The translations under genes and the position numbers were made by a program. DNA of 64,000 bases from Sulfuriroseicoccus oceanibius (GTDB taxonomy: Bacteria > Verrucomicrobiota > Verrucomicrobiia > Verrucomicrobiales > SLCJ01): assembly GCF_010681825.2 (NCBI RefSeq), contig NZ_CP066776.1:124001-188000 (forward strand), in the 5' to 3' direction. The notes under the pieces are model-generated. The model saw nothing but the letters and a program-made list of their open reading frames with translations. It did not search any database and was not told the origin of the DNA. Each line of letters begins with the position of its first letter. Position 1 is the first letter of the stretch. Shown one piece after another: positions 1 to 7,649 of the stretch.

Positions 1-191
1 TTGCCTTCATCAGGCGTCACACTAACACTCCATACATTATCGTTGTAACCGTTCCCTCTCGACTTGACTTTGAGCCACTCTTTCTTCCAGCCAGCTATAC
101 TTGAAATGGATTCATTCTCTTCGAATGTCTTTCCGTGCCTGTTGATGAATTTCTCGGCATACTTCGGACTGTAATAGTTCTTCGCCTCTTG
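1..191 (-). pseudogene. 5'-truncated ORF fragment running off the left edge
   Basis: On the minus strand an open frame of about 63 codons runs from position 191 to the window edge. Its composition looks protein-like (Tyr, Lys, Trp and Asn rich, for example KNYYSPKYAEKF and GWKKEWL). It is preceded directly by an in-frame TAA (192-194), and no ATG, GTG or TTG start lies in the first codons. The base composition is more AT-rich than the neighbouring fucosidase gene. I do not recognise the family. It is either the 3' part of a gene cut off at about 190 or a frameshifted gene. The interruption coincides with the repeat-like sequence at about 183-235. The C-terminus lies outside the window, so completeness cannot be judged. 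Confidence 0.4.
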
Positions 192-235
192 TTATCCTCG
201 TTGCTGTTGACCGATCTGAAGTCGGAGCGCAGCGC
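183..235. repeat. Intergenic repeat-like element with small hairpin
   Basis: A stretch containing TTGTTATCCTCGTTGCTG followed by the hairpin CCGA-TCTGAAG-TCGG (211-225). It has the internally repetitive style of the other intergenic elements in this window (see 2395-2427 and 2520-2605). It separates the fucosidase gene from the truncated ORF at the left edge. Only one copy is present here, so repeat status is inferred from style. Confidence 0.3.
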
Positions 236-265
236 CCCCTACTCAGCTCGACGCCGCCCCCCCAC

Positions 266-2287
266 TCACTCACCTACCACCGCAATGTGCTGCAGGTGAA
301 GTGTCCGGCCCTTGCCGGGAAGGCTGACACGCAGGTAGCGGAGTGGTTTGCCGGGAATGAAGGCTCCGGTTTTCTCGGATCCTACCGGAATAGCCCACCG
401 CTCTGGCACGTTCTCAGGTTTCGAGTCGTCCTGCCACAGCTTGTGGAATGTCTTGCCATCGGTTGAATACTCCACCAGTAATCCAGCTGCGCGCTCTTGA
501 TGGGAGTCGGCGCGGTTGGTAATGGCGATGTGCTTCACGTTCTCCACCTTGCGAAGGTCTATCAGCACCGAGGGCGACTCCATTTCCATCGAGTGGAATC
601 CAAAGCGCTGCTCGCTCTTTAGATCCATCAGTTGTTGCGGATTTGGACTCCACTTAGGATCGGCGTCGGCACTCGTACAAATGGCTCCGTCATTGAGAAT
701 GCGGCCGTAGGCTGAGTAGTCAGCCCCGGCGCTCGGCAATTCGTAGAAACGCGTCGAATCGACACGACCCGCAAACTCCAGCACCACGCAGTCGATCACG
801 GGCTCCAACATTTCCCCGGCGGGAAGGGTCAGATAGTAATCGCCCTCCCTACGTGCGACCTCAAGTTCTCCACCATGTAGCAACTTTGCAGAGCGGAGCT
901 CGTTCCCCTCCAGCCCCGGCACTCGGAAGCTGGGCCCGACCATCAATCCCGTGCGAACGTGCAGATATACATACTTGCCACGATGCGACGAACTCAGTGC
1001 CCCTGATGGCTTATAAGGTCCGGCCGTGGTTCCATACACAGACTCGCCAAATCGCCCCATCCACTCGCCGATTCGCGTGATCGCTTCCCGTTGGTCGGCG
1101 GGGAGAACCCCGTTGCCATCCGGCGTCAGGTTGAGCAGGAAGTTCCCACCGGAGTCCACCACATCGATGATGTCGGTAAGAAGGACGGAGTGCGGTTTCA
1201 CCGGATTTCCGTTCTGATAGGACCAGCTATGGTCGCGGCAGATGATATCGCAGGTCTCCCATCGGTTACTGGTATTGAAGTAGCCCTTTTTGCGCTCATG
1301 AGTCGCGAAATCCTCCAAGCCCCGGTGGTCGGCCTGTTGCTTCCCGCCGTAGGAGAAGTAGTAACGATCATTAAAAAGCGTCGCTGGCTGATAGCCCCGA
1401 ACCTCCTGGTACACCGCATCGCCTCCCCAGTGGCTGGGATGGCTGCCGCCCAGTCCGTCGAACCACAAGCAGAACACATCACCATATTCGGTGAGCAGTT
1501 GCTTGAGGTGATGCCGCATGTAGGGCGAGTAGTCGGCGCCTTTGGTCGGATCCGCCTTGCCGCGTGGTGGATTGTAGTTCGGGTGAGTCCAATCCGGATT
1601 GGAATAGTAATAACCCACTTTAAGGCCCTCCTTGCGAATGGCATCGGAAAGCTCGCGGATCACGTCGCGGCCGAAGCCCCGCTCTCCGGTAATCTTCCAG
1701 CCTAGGTCCGCAGTCTGGCCCTCGGCAATCACCGCTTTGCCATTGTGATCTACCATCGGGTACCCGTGTTCATTGAGCCGCAGCGAGCGCTTGGCATCAA
1801 ACATCGGAAACCCGTCGTGATGTTTGCTCACGAGAACCACATACTTGGCCCCGGACTTACGGAAGAGATCCGCCCAATCCTCCGCATCGAGCTTCTCGGG
1901 CTTGAAGCGTTCCCAGAGACGATTGTATTGCGCGTAGGGCAGTGACGTGTAGTGGTCCTCGATCACCACCCCGTTATCCTTCTTGCCCGGTCTCGGACCA
2001 ACGCGCCCCCACGAGATTTCGGTCCCCGTCTTCGACTTCTCATACTGCCCCGACGCCAGAGTGTCTTTGCCTTTGCCAAACCAGGGCGAGTTCGGATCGG
2101 TATAAGGATGAAGCGCCGGATCGGCCACCGCTTCGAGGCTGCTCATGTTCCAGTGAACGAAGATCCCCAACTTGGCATCGGAGAAGTATTCCAGATTGCT
2201 CTCATGGGTCGGAGCCTCAGCGGCAAGAGCCGGGCCACCGGCAAACACGGAGCAGGCAGCCAGAAAAAGTGAAAAGACAGGTCGCAT
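266..2287 (-). CDS. Secreted alpha-L-fucosidase (GH29) with C-terminal discoidin-like domain
   Basis: A 673-residue exported glycoside hydrolase predicted to release alpha-linked L-fucose from glycans. Residues 1-23 form a signal peptide ending in ALA. The GH29 (beta/alpha)8 domain follows: HWNMSS at 45-50, the substrate-pocket HHDGF at 156-160, and LWFDG at 274-278, whose Asp277 matches the family's nucleophile. Residues about 555-673 look like an F5/8-type C (discoidin) carbohydrate-binding domain. The length fits fucosidases with such an appended domain. No partner gene is adjacent; upstream lies a repeat-bearing intergenic stretch. Together with the sialidase at the other end of the window it suggests use of fucosylated and sialylated glycans. 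Family assignment is firm; linkage specificity cannot be read from sequence. Confidence 0.93.
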   Translation of the reverse strand: MRPVFSLFLAACSVFAGGPALAAEAPTHESNLEYFSDAKLGIFVHWNMSSLEAVADPALHPYTDPNSPWFGKGKDTLASGQYEKSKTGTEISWGRVGPRPGKKDNGVVIEDHYTSLPYAQYNRLWERFKPEKLDAEDWADLFRKSGAKYVVLVSKHHDGFPMFDAKRSLRLNEHGYPMVDHNGKAVIAEGQTADLGWKITGERGFGRDVIRELSDAIRKEGLKVGYYYSNPDWTHPNYNPPRGKADPTKGADYSPYMRHHLKQLLTEYGDVFCLWFDGLGGSHPSHWGGDAVYQEVRGYQPATLFNDRYYFSYGGKQQADHRGLEDFATHERKKGYFNTSNRWETCDIICRDHSWSYQNGNPVKPHSVLLTDIIDVVDSGGNFLLNLTPDGNGVLPADQREAITRIGEWMGRFGESVYGTTAGPYKPSGALSSSHRGKYVYLHVRTGLMVGPSFRVPGLEGNELRSAKLLHGGELEVARREGDYYLTLPAGEMLEPVIDCVVLEFAGRVDSTRFYELPSAGADYSAYGRILNDGAICTSADADPKWSPNPQQLMDLKSEQRFGFHSMEMESPSVLIDLRKVENVKHIAITNRADSHQERAAGLLVEYSTDGKTFHKLWQDDSKPENVPERWAIPVGSEKTGAFIPGKPLRYLRVSLPGKGRTLHLQHIAVVGE

Positions 2288-2394
2288 GGCCCGCGATACG
2301 CCAGCGACCAGGCGCCCCTGTCAGACAATCTGCAAGAAACTGTGCACAACGACAACGAGGACACAGTCGCTCCATTGCTAGGTTTCCAATCACT

Positions 2395-2427
2395 GTGCCT
2401 TCGTGATCTTCGTGACCTCTGTGGTTA
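2395..2427 (+). repeat. CTTCGTGATCTTCGTG-type intergenic element
   Basis: A run of imperfect nine- to ten-base units (CCTTCGTGAT, CTTCGTGACC, TCTGTGGTTA). It resembles short 'ccttcgtg...tctgtggtt' sequences that I recall from intergenic DNA of Planctomycetes and Verrucomicrobia. Function unknown; only one copy of this exact form is in the window. Confidence 0.45.
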
Positions 2428-2519
2428 CAAACGAATCAAAGCCCCCCTCCACGCAAAGATTTGGAAACGACCAGCAATCGAGCCCCTAAAAGTTAGAGCC
2501 ATTCGTGTGCGCACTCGCG

Positions 2520-2605
2520 CTGACCATCTCCCCAGTCAATACAAAGCAGCGATTCTCGCCGCACTCCCACATAGCCATCTGCGAAAATCCGCGCCTATCT
2601 GTGGC
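2520..2605 (+). repeat. 86-bp intergenic element, copy 1
   Basis: Shares an ungapped 86-bp alignment with 5944-6029 and 6064-6149. The conserved core reads CTCCCACAT, then ATCTGCGAAAATCCG, then CTATCTGTGGC. All three copies have the same orientation and are intergenic. No open frame or terminator is conserved between them. Confidence 0.7.
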
Positions 2606-2703
2606 CGCGTGACAAGAACGGCGGACCGCCGGATTGCGCTCGGCCATCCCGCAGTCGTGTGACGACGCTGGAAGCATAGCCACACATAGCTCCAGACTCC
2701 CCA

Positions 2704-3636
2704 TCAGATCTCAAACGACGCCCCGCCCTCGCCATCATCGTGGCGGCCCTTGAACGTCAACTCGGCAATCCCCGACTTATCGAGCTCGCCCTTGCCCACT
2801 TCAACGAGACGTTGATACTGCCTCAGCGTTGCCTCATTCACCGGCAGATGCAGGCCTTGTTGGGCGGCAAGGTTGGCTGCGATCCCTGAATCCTTCGCCG
2901 CATGCGCCGCAGAGAACCAGCATTCGTGGTCCCTGCCAATCATATCGTCACTGTCCGTTTCGAGCACCCTCGATGCCGCTCCCGTCTGGGAAAAGACCTC
3001 GGTCACCATTGCCAGATCGAGACCCAACGCATCGGCCAACCCCAGGCCCTCGGCCAGTGCTGCCGTGTTCATATTCATCACCATGTTGACCAGCGCCTTC
3101 ACCTCGGCCGCCTTGCCGGCCTCGCCACAATAACGCAAATCCGCACTCAGGTCGTCGAGCAGCGGACGCTGCGCATCAAACACATCGCGGTCACCAGCCA
3201 CCATCAGGTAAAGCTCGCCATTGCGGGCATGACTGATGCTCGACGCCATACATCCCTCCAACGTAGAAGCTCCTGCCTTTGCCGCCATCCCAGCCACCTC
3301 GCGATGCACCTCGGGCGACACCGTTGCACAGTTGATGAACACCTTACCCTCTGCCCCCACTAGCAGATGCTCATCACCCTCGGCAAAAATGCTCCGCATC
3401 GCCGCATCATCAGTGACCACCGTAATGATCACATCGGCGCGCGCGGTCACATCGCTCAACCGCGAACAGGCCACAGCCTCCGGCCCGAGCTCCGCGGCCA
3501 GTTCACCCGCCACCGCTTGATCCAAATCATAGATCGCAGTCACTTCCCATCCACAATCCACTACCAGATGGCGGGCCATGTTCGCCCCCATCCGCCCCAC
3601 CCCGACAAAGCCAATTTTCGTACTCTCTTTGTTCAT
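2704..3636 (-). CDS. NAD(P)-dependent beta-hydroxyacid dehydrogenase (3-hydroxyisobutyrate / tartronate-semialdehyde reductase family)
   Basis: A 310-residue cytoplasmic oxidoreductase. The N-terminal Rossmann fold carries GVGRMG at 12-17, with Asp37 positioned after the second strand. The C-terminal helical domain contains the probable catalytic Lys180 in GKAAEVKALVNM. The substrate-binding motif is divergent: LEGCMASSISHARNGELYLM replaces the usual DAPVSGG-type sequence, so the substrate cannot be assigned. The gene follows the MBL hydrolase gene by 13 bases, suggesting co-transcription and perhaps a shared carbonyl or short-chain acid detoxification role. Family confident, specificity unknown. 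Confidence 0.88.
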   Translation of the reverse strand: MNKESTKIGFVGVGRMGANMARHLVVDCGWEVTAIYDLDQAVAGELAAELGPEAVACSRLSDVTARADVIITVVTDDAAMRSIFAEGDEHLLVGAEGKVFINCATVSPEVHREVAGMAAKAGASTLEGCMASSISHARNGELYLMVAGDRDVFDAQRPLLDDLSADLRYCGEAGKAAEVKALVNMVMNMNTAALAEGLGLADALGLDLAMVTEVFSQTGAASRVLETDSDDMIGRDHECWFSAAHAAKDSGIAANLAAQQGLHLPVNEATLRQYQRLVEVGKGELDKSGIAELTFKGRHDDGEGGASFEI

Positions 3637-3649
3637 ATCCTGTAAATTG

Positions 3650-4474
3650 CTAATCCTTAAACTCCGGGAAGAACGGGTTGTTCGTTTTCTCGTCCGCCAC
3701 CGTGGTCAGCGGACCATGCCCAGGGCACAGCACCGTATCGTCGGGAAGACTGAAAATTGCCTGACGAGCCCCCTCCAATGCACCGTCGAGCGAGATCAGC
3801 GGGCCACCCATCGACCGCGCGAAAAGCGCATCGCCCACCACCACCAACCGACGGCTCAAGCCGGTCACTGTGTACACCGTGGCGCCCGGTGAGTGCCCGC
3901 GCACCATCGCCGTGCCGACCTCAAACCCACCGAACTGGAAGCTCTGCCCGGGGAGGAAGCGCTCCACTCCCTCGCACGCCTCATACGCGTTCATCAACAC
4001 ACGCGCCTCAGGATACCTGGCGCGCACTTTCTCCACATCCGCGATGTGATCGAGATGCGAGTGGCTCAGCAAAACCGCATCCAAGCTCAAGCCCTCGTGC
4101 GCCATCCATTCCAGCGCCTCATCCGCATTCGCCCCCGTGTCGAACATCAAAGCCCGCTTACTCGTCGCGTCCCAAACCACATAGTAGTTCACCGTCATAT
4201 CGTCGAACGCCACATTGAACGCACGAAGCCCCGGCACCTCGATCGCTGGCGGCGCTGACTTCCCTGTCATCATTGCCACCAACGACTCTCCATCCAAGCC
4301 CAACGCAGGGGCCAGTCTTCGCACCGTGCATTCATCCGGCTCGCCATCCAGCACCGTCTCGATCGTTGCCTCGGGCACCCCGGTCAGAAACTCCAAAATC
4401 CCAGGCGTCATGTTGGTGCCTCTCAGCACCTTCCCCATCACATCACAAAACTCGTCTTCAAGCGGAATCATCAT
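3650..4474 (-). CDS. MBL-fold hydrolase with N-terminal helix-turn-helix-like domain
   Basis: A predicted 274-residue protein read from the ATG at 4474; upstream in-frame starts are TTG only. About residues 20-68 resemble a small XRE-type HTH (EFLTGVPEATIETVLDG... LAPALGL). The rest is a metallo-beta-lactamase fold with HSHLDH as the zinc motif, followed by GHSPG, GDALF and CPGHGP, the expected further metal ligands. This pattern is closest to glyoxalase-II-like thioester hydrolases. It is the first gene of a pair with the dehydrogenase 13 bases downstream. The HTH-plus-hydrolase arrangement may mean substrate-sensing regulation or simply a dimerisation module; substrate unknown. Confidence 0.82.
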   Translation of the reverse strand: MMIPLEDEFCDVMGKVLRGTNMTPGILEFLTGVPEATIETVLDGEPDECTVRRLAPALGLDGESLVAMMTGKSAPPAIEVPGLRAFNVAFDDMTVNYYVVWDATSKRALMFDTGANADEALEWMAHEGLSLDAVLLSHSHLDHIADVEKVRARYPEARVLMNAYEACEGVERFLPGQSFQFGGFEVGTAMVRGHSPGATVYTVTGLSRRLVVVGDALFARSMGGPLISLDGALEGARQAIFSLPDDTVLCPGHGPLTTVADEKTNNPFFPEFKD

Positions 4475-4829
4475 TCCCGCCACCCTAAGCAATCCGCACT
4501 CCGCCGTCGATCACCGAACAGCAGAAGCCTGCAATCCCGGCCGGTTGATCAATTCGGATCTGTCACGAATGGCACTAGCTTAGACCTCAACGTCGTCAAT
4601 TGCGCGCTGAAGGCGCGTCTCATAGCAGCCTGGGGTCAGCGAGCCTCAGGCGAGCGCCACCCCAGGGAATTCCCTCCGCCCATCCTCGGCCGAGCGTAGG
4701 ATGCCACCAAGGCGCTGATCCCTCCCGATGGCCGCTCAAGACATGACGACACGCCCTAAGTTAGCGCCGCTCGGATCCCGGAAACGGCATCCCACATGCG
4801 GATTGCCTCAAATTCCGACATGAGGTTTA
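4475..4829. other. Intergenic region with REP-like hairpin
   Basis: About 355 bp between divergent genes. It contains CCTGGGGT...ACCCCAGG (4629-4666), an 8-bp perfect stem, flanked by the palindrome GGGAATTCCC (4665-4674) and by GCGC/GGCGC arms near 4605-4620. The style is that of REP-type elements. Promoters for the flanking genes must lie here but none was confidently recognised. Confidence 0.5.
4629..4674. repeat. REP-like inverted repeat
   Basis: Stem CCTGGGGT (4629-4636) pairs with ACCCCAGG (4659-4666). It abuts GGGAATTCCC. No T-run follows, so a terminator role is unlikely. Its closest relatives here are the hairpins at 15868-16145 and 18259-18721. Confidence 0.5.
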
Positions 4830-5867
4830 ATGAGTCACATGAAATGCGCACTCTTGGGCATGCTCATGTCTTTCCCACCAATCGCCATCGGCGGGCAGCT
4901 CGAGCCCGCGCCTGAAACCGGCGAAGACGCCAAGCCCGCAAACACGGCCCCGTCTGAAAACGCAAGCAGTAGCGATGCATCAAGGAATGCCCCACAAGAA
5001 GCGTCAAGGGAGCGCAACAAGCCAGCCAAAGGCAAAGCGAGTACCGATGAACTGTCTAACGAGAGGTCTCCGGAGAGCGAGGAGGCCTTCACCCTACTGA
5101 GGGAGCAATGTACGGAGCATGCCCGCCAAAAAATGGAGCGACGGCTTGCCGAACTCACGGAAGAACTAGGACTCAGCGACGCGGAGGCATCGCGTTTGGA
5201 ACGACAAATGCGCGCGGACTTCGAGGAAACCGAGAACTTGATCAATGTCCTGATGAATGGGGAATTCAGCGAGGAACGCATCCAGCGGCTCGCCGACCTT
5301 CATCATCCAAATCTCGTGGCCGAGCGCCAGGCCCAGAGCCTCGGAGGCGAGGCCGGAGAACGGCTATTAACCGTGACAGAAATAGAACGCAGCTGGGAAA
5401 TCGAGCAGCGCGCCATGCTCTTCACCAATGACCTTCATAAGATTGTCAACCTGACCAAAGACCAGAAAAAGGCCGTGCTACAGATCTACACCGAGGGAGA
5501 GGCGGAGGGATACGACAACACCTCACCCACCAACCCCAACCAACGCGCTTATGAGGTCATTTTCAATTGGTTGAGGGGATTGAACCCCAATTATATGGAC
5601 CCGGAGGATATCAACCTAGTCAGGGAATTCCAAAGAAAAGGCTTTCAGGCGGTACACCCGCGCCCAAAGACACCGCCTCCAGAGACACAAGAAGAAATCG
5701 ACGTAAAGGCCGGGGTTAAGGCCTCGGTTGAGGATGCGGTGAACCATCTTACCAAGAGGTTCTCAGGCATCTTAACCCCCGAGCAAATCGCAGCTTACCG
5801 CGAACATGAGAACAAGCGCGCGGCAGAGATCCTGTCCAGTTTAGAGGCCGCCGAAGCCACTAAATGA
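4830..5867 (+). CDS. Exported coiled-coil protein of unknown function
   Basis: A 345-residue protein with an N-terminal hydrophobic signal (MKCALLGMLMSFPPIAIGG) and probable cleavage near residue 22. Residues about 25-95 are low-complexity (Ala, Glu, Ser, Pro, Lys rich). The remainder is charged and helical with coiled-coil character, for example MERRLAELTEELGLSDAEASRLERQM. One of the few genes here with a plausible Shine-Dalgarno (GAGG before the ATG). I recognise no family. The leader suggests a periplasmic location. No operon partner. Confidence 0.75.
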   Translation: MSHMKCALLGMLMSFPPIAIGGQLEPAPETGEDAKPANTAPSENASSSDASRNAPQEASRERNKPAKGKASTDELSNERSPESEEAFTLLREQCTEHARQKMERRLAELTEELGLSDAEASRLERQMRADFEETENLINVLMNGEFSEERIQRLADLHHPNLVAERQAQSLGGEAGERLLTVTEIERSWEIEQRAMLFTNDLHKIVNLTKDQKKAVLQIYTEGEAEGYDNTSPTNPNQRAYEVIFNWLRGLNPNYMDPEDINLVREFQRKGFQAVHPRPKTPPPETQEEIDVKAGVKASVEDAVNHLTKRFSGILTPEQIAAYREHENKRAAEILSSLEAAEATK

Positions 5868-5943
5868 GCTTCACCCCGCGCGCGGTTTCGAGCTACCAGC
5901 AACCGGTTATTCCAAAGTGAAAGCGGCTCAAGCACACACACCT

Positions 5944-6029
5944 CTGACCACCTCACCGGCCGATACAAAGCGGCGATGCTCGCAGCACTCCCACATTTCC
6001 ATCTGCGAACATCCGTGCCCATCTGCGGC
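5944..6029 (+). repeat. 86-bp intergenic element, copy 2
   Basis: Aligns without gaps to copy 1 (2520-2605). Shared blocks include CTGACCA, ATACAAAGC, CTCCCACAT, ATCTGCGAA and ATCTGCGGC. Same orientation as the other copies. Confidence 0.7.
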
Positions 6030-6063
6030 AGCAGTATTAACTATCAGCGGCACGCCCGCTGTG

Positions 6064-6149
6064 TCCCAACTCCGCAGCGGCCAATAGAGAGCGTCGGTTC
6101 TCGCCGCTCTCCCACATTCCTATCTGTGAAAATCGGTGCCCATCTGCGG
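6064..6149 (+). repeat. 86-bp intergenic element, copy 3
   Basis: The more diverged copy. The 3' half is well conserved (CTCCCACAT, ATCTGTGAAAATCGG, ATCTGCGGC); the 5' half is weaker. It lies 34 bp from copy 2, in tandem. Confidence 0.65.
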
Positions 6150-6165
6150 CAGACAAAATGAACGA

Positions 6166-7104
6166 TCACCCTTTCAATCTTGCTGCAGTCAACTCGCTGC
6201 GCTTTTTCGCGATCTCCCCTCGGACTGAGAGAATCCGTCGATTGAGAACAGAGATCTCACTGTGAATCGAATCCAATTTCACTTTGTCCTCTCTGCGGAC
6301 GATTGGGCTGCGGTTTCTTCTTTGGATCTCGACAACCTGATTGAGCTCGATAGACTTGGCAGTCCTCTGAGCTTTAAGAGCCAACAGCTTCCGCTCCAAT
6401 TCATCGATTTCACGATCAAGACGGGAGGTCACCCCCGAAGAGGCCTGATCGTTCCTCTCCGGAGACTTTCTGGTTACAGCACTATTGGCAACTTTACGGT
6501 CTTTAGAAGCAGTCTCTTTTTTAACAACCAAAGCCTGATACAGAGACTCAATCGTTGGCGTGTAACCAATCTCATACTGAGCCTCAGGTGACAGCTCGGA
6601 GTACTCTACAGTTTTCAGTCCACCATCCCACTGCAAAACAAACGCATCACTCCTGGCTTTAACAACTGTCACATTACTTGCGGTACTGCCATCAGGGAAC
6701 TCGTAACTATCGTAATCGCGCCCGACGACCTTATTCGCGAGCTTCAGTTGTTGGCGCTTGTACTTCTTGAGCATGCCGATCCGTTGCTCTTCTTCAGCGG
6801 CCAGGAGATCCTTGAACTCTTCGACCTCAAGAAGGAGCTTCTCTACATTCAGACGGGTTTCCAATTCAGATTGCCGACTGGCAACCTTTGCTTCGAGCTT
6901 AACCCGGGTGCGGTCCACATACTCCAGATCTGCCATGTTAGCTGCGATCCGGTTTTCGATTTGGTGGAGCTTCTTAGCCAACTCTCCAGCGTGAGAAGGC
7001 TTCAAATCACCTTGAGATGATTCACCTAGCAACACCATCACCCCACCAATGACCAATGCGCCCACGGCTGAGATGACGAAAATCGAGCGAAATGCTGAGT
7101 CCAT
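6166..7104 (-). CDS. Membrane-anchored coiled-coil protein of unknown function
   Basis: A 312-residue protein. Residues 8-27 are a single transmembrane or uncleaved signal segment (FVISAVGALVIGGVMVLL). Two long coiled coils (about 38-122 and 220-310) flank a compact middle domain at about 126-182 (FPDGSTASNVTVV... YSELSPEAQYEIGY). That domain resembles a short module with a DG..Y.NV.V pattern common in Verrucomicrobia proteins. It starts 14 bases after the coiled-coil lipoprotein gene, so both are probably one transcript and may act together at the cell envelope. No enzyme motif seen. Confidence 0.75.
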   Translation of the reverse strand: MDSAFRSIFVISAVGALVIGGVMVLLGESSQGDLKPSHAGELAKKLHQIENRIAANMADLEYVDRTRVKLEAKVASRQSELETRLNVEKLLLEVEEFKDLLAAEEEQRIGMLKKYKRQQLKLANKVVGRDYDSYEFPDGSTASNVTVVKARSDAFVLQWDGGLKTVEYSELSPEAQYEIGYTPTIESLYQALVVKKETASKDRKVANSAVTRKSPERNDQASSGVTSRLDREIDELERKLLALKAQRTAKSIELNQVVEIQRRNRSPIVRREDKVKLDSIHSEISVLNRRILSVRGEIAKKRSELTAARLKG

Positions 7105-7118
7105 AATAATTCAGAGTG

Positions 7119-7478
7119 TTAGGATTTAGGGAGGGAGGACATCGCTTCTTCGATCGCCTTCTGACTTGCTTTAACCTCAGCGAGTGTCTCGCGGAGCTTT
7201 TCTACAGCCTGATTCACTCGTTCCTGTTCATCGGCGTTGTCTTCGAGTCCTCGCAATTGCCCATGCAACTCTGCCGCCTTCCGCTCCAACTCGTCATTTG
7301 CCTTCCTGCGATCCGCGACTTCTTTTTCAGTGCGATTAAACTCTGCCTCCGCAGCCTCGATAGAGGCTTGAAGATCAGCCACGTGTGCAAGCTCTTCCTT
7401 GGACGGACCACAACTGGTCAACCCGATAATTAGCAGTCCCAAGACTGTAAGTTGTAAATCTATTTTGATCAGCTTCAT
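7119..7478 (-). CDS. Small coiled-coil lipoprotein
   Basis: Starting at the ATG at 7478 gives a 119-residue protein with a lipoprotein signal (MKLIKIDLQLTVLGLLIIGLTSCG) and lipobox LTSC. A longer upstream frame adds 24 residues that would spoil the signal. The mature part is almost entirely heptad-like helix (EAEFNRTEKEVADRRKANDELERKAAEL). Overall architecture recalls Lpp/SlyB-like envelope spacers, but no family is recognised. First gene of the pair with the membrane coiled-coil protein. Confidence 0.72.
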   Translation of the reverse strand: MKLIKIDLQLTVLGLLIIGLTSCGPSKEELAHVADLQASIEAAEAEFNRTEKEVADRRKANDELERKAAELHGQLRGLEDNADEQERVNQAVEKLRETLAEVKASQKAIEEAMSSLPKS

Positions 7479-7649
7479 GGCAGAGGATTCTGAAGGAATC
7501 TGACTTCCTAATAGCGAGGCATATTGTTTGCAAACAATTTCAAGCACCAAAACTCAACAATTCTAGTGCAGACGCCTGCTAGAAATAAAGACCACCCCTC
7601 CACACCGAGTATATCTTGCCGCGTCTCGCAGTAATGAATCCCTGCCCCC

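Larger units (their letters stand above)
2288..2703. other. Intergenic region with two repeat-type elements
   Basis: This 416-bp gap lies upstream of the fucosidase gene and downstream of the dehydrogenase gene. It holds a CTTCGTGATCTTCGTGACC-type element (2395-2427) and one copy of the 86-bp element (2520-2605). It must contain the fucosidase promoter near 2290-2390, but no convincing -35/-10 pair was identified. No gene is evident. Confidence 0.6.
5868..6165. other. Intergenic region with two tandem 86-bp elements
   Basis: Gap between convergent genes holding copies 2 and 3 of the 86-bp element, 34 bp apart. No clear intrinsic terminator hairpin with a T-run was seen for either flanking gene. 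Confidence 0.6.
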
